From positions 1 through 7,799 of the forward strand of contig JAKMGR010000361.1 in NCBI GenBank assembly GCA_022424805.1: a DNA stretch of 7,799 nt, given 5' to 3'. Origin of the DNA: Verrucomicrobiales bacterium. Its GTDB lineage: Bacteria > Verrucomicrobiota > Verrucomicrobiia > Verrucomicrobiales > DEV007. The notes beneath the pieces were generated by a model. That model saw only the letters and a program-made list of their open reading frames with translations. It did not search any database and was not told the origin of the DNA. The translations under genes were made by a program, and so were the position numbers. This document shows, piece by piece, positions 6,038-7,799 of the stretch; the stretch's first letter is position 1, and each line of letters begins with the position of its first letter.

Positions 6038-7306
6038 ATGACATCCGAAGATATCCGCAATCAGGTTTTTACCATGGGCAAGCAGGCTCGCGCCGCCGCC
6101 CACGCTCTCACTACCCTGACGACTGAGCACAAAAATGATATCCTTCTCGCGATGGCCGATGGTATCGTTGCAAACGAATCTACCATTCTCGAAGCGAACG
6201 AAAAAGACCTCGATGCTGCTGACGAACTCGGACTCACCGATGCGATGAAAGACCGTCTGCGTCTTGATAGCGATCGCGTCGCAGCCATTGCCGATGGAAT
6301 CCGCGAAGTCGCCGAGCTGCACGACCCAACCAGAGGAATCATAAAGGACTGGACTCGTCCCAACGGCATTCGTCTCGTGAAGAAGCGCACCCCGATCGGT
6401 ACAATCGGGATCATTTTTGAAAGCCGCCCCAACGTCACTGCAGACGCAGCCGCTCTCTGCTTCAAAACCGGAAACGCCACAATTCTTCGTGGCGGAAAAG
6501 AAGCGATTCATTCAAACCGCGCCATTGCGACAGCACTCGATGAGGGTGGAAAAAAAGCCGGGCTTCCCGATCATGCGATCCAGCTAATCCCCTTCACCGA
6601 TCGCGAGAGCGTCCAGCACATGTGCGAAATGGATCAGTGGCTCGACCTCATCATTCCTCGTGGTGGCGCCGGACTGATCAACGCCGTCGTTGCAATGGCT
6701 CGCATGCCTGTCATCAAACACTACGACGGCATCTGCCACGTCTACGTCGATAAGGCTGCCGATCTCGACATGGCCGAGGCGATCACAATCAATTCCAAGT
6801 GCCAGAAACCTTCGGTCTGCAATGCGCTGGAAACCCTGCTCATTCACAAGGATGTCGCAGCCGAGTTCTCCCCCACTATCGCCGAGACGCTCTCCGCGAA
6901 AGGTGTGGAACTCCGCGGCGATGAAGAGTTCCGCAAACTCGCCGATCTCGATACTGTAATTCCCGCTAGTGAAAGCGATTGGACGACTGAATATCTTGAT
7001 CTCACCCTCGCTGTGAAGATCGTCGACGACCTTGACAGCGCGATCGCCCACATCAACGAATACGGCTCCCATCACACCGACAGTATCGTGACAGGGGACG
7101 AAGCGGCTGCTGACAAATTTTTACTCGAAATTGATTCCGCCTGCGTATTCTGGAATGCTTCAACTCGCTTCGCCGATGGCGGAGAATTCGGATTCGGGGC
7201 CGAGATCGGAATCAGCACCGACAAGCTCCACGCCCGCGGACCCATGGCTCTCGAAGAGCTCTGCAGCTACAAGTATCTAGCGTTCGGGACGGGGCAGGTG
7301 AAGTAG
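6038..7306 (+). CDS. proA: Glutamate-5-semialdehyde dehydrogenase (gamma-glutamyl phosphate reductase)
   Basis: Reduces gamma-glutamyl phosphate with NADPH to glutamate 5-semialdehyde, which cyclises to pyrroline-5-carboxylate; it directly consumes the unstable ProB product. The 422 residues match the usual family length (about 415-420). Conserved blocks: IGIIFESRPNVTADAAALCFKTGNA (123-147) for cofactor binding, IIPRGGAGLI (205-214), catalytic Cys C261 in CQKPSVCNALETLL, EYGSHHTDSIVTGD (341-354), and NASTRFADGGEFGFGAEIG (373-391) followed by TDKLHARGPM. I chose the ATG at 6038 because MTSEDIRNQVFTMGKQARAA aligns with the usual N-terminus. The frame stays open back to 5912, inside proB, but that extension has no family similarity. 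No Shine-Dalgarno sequence is visible, so translation may depend on the upstream proB. Convergent with the protease gene, stops 28 bp apart. Confidence 0.97.
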   Translation: MTSEDIRNQVFTMGKQARAAAHALTTLTTEHKNDILLAMADGIVANESTILEANEKDLDAADELGLTDAMKDRLRLDSDRVAAIADGIREVAELHDPTRGIIKDWTRPNGIRLVKKRTPIGTIGIIFESRPNVTADAAALCFKTGNATILRGGKEAIHSNRAIATALDEGGKKAGLPDHAIQLIPFTDRESVQHMCEMDQWLDLIIPRGGAGLINAVVAMARMPVIKHYDGICHVYVDKAADLDMAEAITINSKCQKPSVCNALETLLIHKDVAAEFSPTIAETLSAKGVELRGDEEFRKLADLDTVIPASESDWTTEYLDLTLAVKIVDDLDSAIAHINEYGSHHTDSIVTGDEAAADKFLLEIDSACVFWNASTRFADGGEFGFGAEIGISTDKLHARGPMALEELCSYKYLAFGTGQVK

Positions 7307-7311
7307 GGTCC

Positions 7312-7331
7312 TGGCGTCCTGAAGATCGCCA
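7312..7331. terminator. Weak hairpin between convergent proA and protease genes
   Basis: TGGCG (7312-7316) pairs with CGCCA (7327-7331) over a 10-base loop inside the 28 bp gap between the two stop codons. The stem is only 5 bp and there is no T-run on either strand, so a terminator role is a guess from position alone. Confidence 0.15.
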
Positions 7332-7334
7332 CTT

Positions 7335-7799
7335 CTACTCCAATAGCCCTCGCAAATACGGCGACTGCACAGCAATTCCGAGTCCTAGAGGCAAGTGGGA
7401 GATTCGCTCTTCCAGCGGAGTTTTTGTCCGATCGGTTTGTCTCTGCATTCCGATAATCACTCCGACAACGAGGACATCTTTCCCTTCCCAGGCAACGACG
7501 GGAGCTCCGCTTTCGCCCCCGAAACTAGAGGAGTCGACGAGGAAGGTTTGAGCGCTCTTCAACGGAGTCAGCGGGTGACTTGCGATCGTCCCTCGTCGAA
7601 GAAGAGGCCAACCGCTTGGGTTAGCCTCGATCTTAATCGGGTAACAGGGAATGCAAATCTCGCGACCCACGCCGATGATACCTTTTTGAGCCACGTCTTC
7701 AGTGGCGATTCGATCAAAGGGAAACGGAAGGCAATCGGCATCTTCCGGCATCCGCCACTCGATTACGGCGACATCGAGAGTTTCATGCCGCTTCCAAAG
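7335..7799 (-). CDS. Trypsin-like serine protease, C-terminal part (N-terminus outside window)
   Basis: Predicted peptidase of the chymotrypsin/trypsin-like (S1-type) fold. The frame is open through the right edge, giving 154 visible residues ending at the TAG at 7337-7335; the ATG at 7751 is internal, because the residues before it already carry a protease motif. HETLDVAVIEW (visible residues 5-15) fits the catalytic-Asp strand 'DVAV', making D9 the likely acid. SSSFGGESGAPVV (visible residues 90-102) fits the 'GDSGGP' nucleophile loop, making S97 the likely serine; the loop has Glu for Asp and Ala for Gly. VLVVGVIIGMQ then matches the strand that follows the serine loop in this fold, and LGIAVQSPYLRGLL matches the terminal strand and helix. 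The catalytic His, any signal peptide and other domains lie outside. Substrate and location are unknown. Confidence 0.72.
   Translation of the reverse strand, partial: LWKRHETLDVAVIEWRMPEDADCLPFPFDRIATEDVAQKGIIGVGREICIPCYPIKIEANPSGWPLLRRGTIASHPLTPLKSAQTFLVDSSSFGGESGAPVVAWEGKDVLVVGVIIGMQRQTDRTKTPLEERISHLPLGLGIAVQSPYLRGLLE

Noticed and set aside
6005..7075. Minus-strand open frames of 139-168 codons inside proA
   Set aside because: Antisense to a well-conserved proA with no motifs of their own.

Overview
The window reads as ordinary bacterial chromosome: dense, moderately GC-rich, with housekeeping genes, short intergenic gaps and no sign of a mobile element, CRISPR array or rRNA. No taxonomic marker is decisive. 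A guanylate/adenylate-cyclase-like domain of the 'VDYxGDELMAMWG' type, a glutamate 5-kinase without a PUA domain, starts without clear Shine-Dalgarno sequences and a tRNA without an encoded CCA together suggest the Planctomycetes-Verrucomicrobia-Chlamydiae group, most likely Verrucomicrobiota. That is an inference, not a measurement.

Layout. (1) 1-1409, plus strand: the 3' part of a signalling protein with a receiver domain, a class III nucleotide cyclase domain and a TPR-like tail; its reading frame is open at the left window edge. (2) 1418-1969, minus strand: a small protein with an acidic N-terminus and a receiver fold that has lost its phosphoacceptor Asp. It converges on the cyclase gene with 8 bp between the stop codons. 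(3) 1970-2063: a short divergent intergenic region. (4) 2064-4856, plus strand: full-length uvrA, the damage-recognition ATPase of nucleotide excision repair. (5) 4857-5226: a gene-free stretch of about 370 bp except for a tRNA-Arg(CCG) on the minus strand, with several inverted repeats and a short T-arm-like sequence beside the tRNA. (6) 5227-7306, plus strand: proB and proA, the first two steps of proline synthesis from glutamate, spaced by 22 bp as an operon. (7) 7335-7799, minus strand: the C-terminal part of a trypsin-like serine protease cut by the right window edge, convergent with proA.

How they work together: proB and proA are a clear metabolic pair (glutamate to glutamyl phosphate to glutamate semialdehyde, which cyclises to pyrroline-5-carboxylate). 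uvrA acts with UvrB and UvrC encoded elsewhere. The cyclase and the degenerate receiver are both signalling proteins in a tail-to-tail arrangement; a functional link is possible but not shown. I found no convincing novel multi-gene system. The points most worth a second look are the altered substrate-selecting residues of the cyclase, the non-phosphorylatable receiver next to it, the T-arm-like duplicate next to the tRNA, and the truncated protease.
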